DNA from: JAADHU01 sp964446495
Lineage (GTDB): Bacteria > Pseudomonadota > Gammaproteobacteria > Steroidobacterales > Woeseiaceae
Assembly (NCBI GenBank): GCA_964446495.1
Contig: CAYUOY010000181.1
Location: 1-7,514 of the forward strand
Length of the DNA: 7,514 nucleotides
Direction of reading: 5' to 3'
Shown here: positions 5,925 to 7,514 of the stretch, one piece after another
How the letters are laid out: each line of letters begins with the position of its first letter
Position numbering within the stretch: the first letter of the stretch is position 1
The notes under the pieces: generated by a model
Told to the model about the DNA's origin: nothing
Database searches by the model: none
The model's input: only the letters and a program-made list of their open reading frames with translations
Program-made: the position numbers and the translations under genes

Positions 5925-7065
5925 ATCACCGGACACCACTGGGCATCGCGGTTCAGTGGTGGAACTACCAGTGAGCAAGTCCATAGACATACAGGCTGCC
6001 GAATGGTTGGCCAAGCTTGATGGTGACTCGCCTGACGCGGATGATCTGCGCGCTTTCAAGCTATGGATAGGCGAGGACCCGGCGAATCGTCGGGCGTTCG
6101 AAGGAATGATCGAAATCTGGGGTGAGATGAACATACTCACACAAACGCTGTTGCCGAGCGCGGTAAGCGTGCCGCAATCAATGCTCGAGTCACGTCAAGG
6201 TTTATCGCGTCGTCCCGCGCGGGGCCATGCGGCGGTGTTGGCGGCAGTAGTTGTTGGGCTGGTTCTTGCAGTGAAGTTTTTCGGGGTGTTCGATGTGCCT
6301 GCTCCTGCACCGGTTACCTACGCTACTTCAGTGGGTGAGCAAAAAACTGTTACCTTACCTGATGGTTCGACGGTGCTACTTAATACCAATACTCGTTTGG
6401 AAGTTTCCTACACGGATAGACGGCGCCGACTCTCACTGATGCGCGGCGAGGCGCACTTCGAGGTTGTCCATAATTCACAGCGGCCTTTTGAGGTGTCAGC
6501 GGGAAAAGGTCTCGTACGCGCGCTCGGGACCGCATTCACCGTTCACATCCGGAAGGTCGATATAGAAGTGATCGTAACCGAAGGCATTATTGAACTGGAC
6601 AGAGCAGAAATGCCGGACGGTGAGCTGGTGAATATGACCGGCAAGCCAGCATCGGCGCAACTTTCGGTTGGTAGTAGTAAAGTGGCAGCGACCGAACTCG
6701 CTGTGCCATTTACCGTAGGTATCGAAATCAAGGCCGGACAGAAATTTGTGTACGACCGTGAAGTTCTCGATATGGTGAAGTTAATCGTTGCCGATAAAAT
6801 CGAGGAAGAGCTCTCCTGGCGTCAAGGGATGTTGGTATTCAAGAGTGAGCCATTGGAGAAGGTGGTCGAGGAGGTCAGTCGGTACACCTCGCTTAAAATC
6901 GTGATTCCGCAACGCGACGCTCGCGAGCTTCTGGTTGGCGGAATATTTAGTGTCGGCGATACGGAATCGTTGTTTGAGGCTTTGCGCGAGAGTTTTGATA
7001 TTAACGTGGAGCTGGCCCCGGACGGGGTGGTTTATCTTATTTCCGGTGACAAGCGGGATCGCTAG
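5917..7065 (+). CDS. FecR-type inner-membrane anti-sigma regulator
   Basis: Single-pass membrane protein that holds or activates the cognate ECF sigma factor and receives the signal from the receptor's STN domain in the periplasm. The 382 residues divide as follows. A cytoplasmic FecR N-terminal (DUF4880) domain at about 24-71 has AAEWLAKLDG and the conserved NRRAFEGMIEIW. One transmembrane helix lies at about 104-122 (HAAVLAAVVVGLVLAV). The periplasmic FecR domain at about 136-226 has TLPDGSTVLLNTNTRL, RGEAHFEV and GTAFTVHI. A C-terminal STN-like (DUF4974) part at about 302-376 starts WRQGMLVF. Between VTEG (220-223) and AGQKF (273-277) there are roughly 40 residues more than I expect in this family. 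The ATG overlaps the sigma stop by 8 bases, the usual sigma/anti-sigma coupling. Family assignment is secure; whether it acts as inhibitor or co-activator cannot be read from the sequence. Confidence 0.93.
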   Translation: MFRSPDTTGHRGSVVELPVSKSIDIQAAEWLAKLDGDSPDADDLRAFKLWIGEDPANRRAFEGMIEIWGEMNILTQTLLPSAVSVPQSMLESRQGLSRRPARGHAAVLAAVVVGLVLAVKFFGVFDVPAPAPVTYATSVGEQKTVTLPDGSTVLLNTNTRLEVSYTDRRRRLSLMRGEAHFEVVHNSQRPFEVSAGKGLVRALGTAFTVHIRKVDIEVIVTEGIIELDRAEMPDGELVNMTGKPASAQLSVGSSKVAATELAVPFTVGIEIKAGQKFVYDREVLDMVKLIVADKIEEELSWRQGMLVFKSEPLEKVVEEVSRYTSLKIVIPQRDARELLVGGIFSVGDTESLFEALRESFDINVELAPDGVVYLISGDKRDR

Positions 7066-7080
7066 TTTGTCGCCTCTGTT

Positions 7081-7109
7081 TTGAAAATTCAAAAATCATA
7101 TCAAATTAT
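7081..7109 (+). promoter_or_regulatory. possible promoter for the receptor gene
   Basis: TTGAAA (7081-7086), a 17-base spacer and AATTAT (7104-7109) form a plausible sigma-70-like pair in an AT-rich gap, 35 bases before the receptor start. TTGAA-AA-TTCAA at 7081-7092 is also a short inverted repeat. The receptor gene may instead be read from upstream or from a promoter for the linked ECF sigma factor, whose consensus is unknown here. Confidence 0.25.
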
Positions 7110-7143
7110 TTTTAGCAGCCAACTGTGGGTATTCGGCTCGATC

Positions 7144-7514
7144 ATGTTAGCCCTGTTACGATCGGTGAAAAAATGCCTTCGGCGTACAAGATCACTGATT
7201 TGTAGGAAAGCTGAGGCCAGACATTTTGATCGTCTGGTCGTATTGCTTCTTTGTAGCGGTCTCATGGCAAACAGCCATGCGGAAGATGTTCAGTCTTACA
7301 CCTTCGACATACCGTCGCTGAAAGTTGAAGAGGCATTGAGCAAGTTGGCAACACGAACGACACGCCAGTTGTTGTTTTCCTATAAATTGGTTGATTCTCG
7401 TGTCTCGACTGCTGTTTCAGGCAATTACACGGCAGCAGAGGCCCTGGATGTTTTGCTTGAAGGCACGAACCTTTCCGGTCGTATAACGGAGCGCGGCGTC
7501 ATTATTATTCGAAG
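7144..7514 (+). CDS. N-terminal part of an STN-domain TonB-dependent outer-membrane receptor (3' partial)
   Basis: The frame runs off the right edge after 123 complete codons. Residues 1-30 are basic (MLALLRSVKKCLRRTR...). A hydrophobic core at 31-41 (LVVLLLCSGLM) and a cleavage site near SHA-ED (residue 46) follow, giving an unusually long signal peptide. Residues 51-123 form an STN (secretin/TonB N-terminal) domain: YTFDIPSLKVEEALSKLA, then QLLFSYKLVDSRVSTAVSGNYTAAEALDVLL and GVIIIR. With FecI and FecR genes directly upstream, this is almost certainly a transducer-type TonB-dependent receptor; its TonB box, plug and barrel lie beyond the window. A secretin or STN-only protein is the alternative. 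The start at 7144 has no good ribosome site, and GTG 7165 is another option. The ligand cannot be predicted from this fragment. Confidence 0.82.
   Translation, partial: MLALLRSVKKCLRRTRSLICRKAEARHFDRLVVLLLCSGLMANSHAEDVQSYTFDIPSLKVEEALSKLATRTTRQLLFSYKLVDSRVSTAVSGNYTAAEALDVLLEGTNLSGRITERGVIIIR

Overview
The window looks like chromosomal DNA of a Gram-negative bacterium, most likely a gammaproteobacterium (inferred). The evidence is a FecI/FecR/TonB-dependent-receptor signalling set, two exported enzyme-like proteins with Sec-type signal peptides, an HvfA-like EGxCG protein and a proteobacterial-type Tag glycosylase. I see no insertion sequence, phage gene, tRNA, rRNA or CRISPR array.

Left edge (1-265): the C-terminal 36 residues of a low-complexity protein with four EGxCG motifs, resembling HvfA-type copper-binding RiPP precursors. 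A textbook intrinsic terminator follows. Next is tag (266-856, +), a DNA-3-methyladenine glycosylase I with every key residue I could check in place.

Middle (942-5121): two genes on the minus strand. One is an exported M28 metallopeptidase of the glutamate carboxypeptidase II type (1005-3224), with a complete two-zinc site. The other is an exported Asp-box protein with a sialidase-like propeller (3835-5121). About 610 bases between them hold no convincing gene, only a doubtful 48-residue ORF with a CxxC motif and an 8-bp inverted repeat.

Right (5277-7514): on the plus strand and divergent from the Asp-box gene, a FecI-type ECF sigma factor, a FecR-type anti-sigma regulator overlapping it by 8 bases, and the first 123 codons of a receptor with a signal peptide and an STN domain. 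This is the standard layout of cell-surface signalling: a ligand bound by the outer-membrane receptor is reported through its STN domain to FecR in the inner membrane, which controls the sigma factor, which drives the receptor gene. The divergent Asp-box protein and the nearby peptidase suggest a scavenging locus for a glycan, glycopeptide or peptide, but that link rests on position only.

The points most worth following are the EGxCG protein with its terminator, the S1'-pocket change in the peptidase, the unidentified substrate of the Asp-box protein, and an apparent insert of about 40 residues in FecR.
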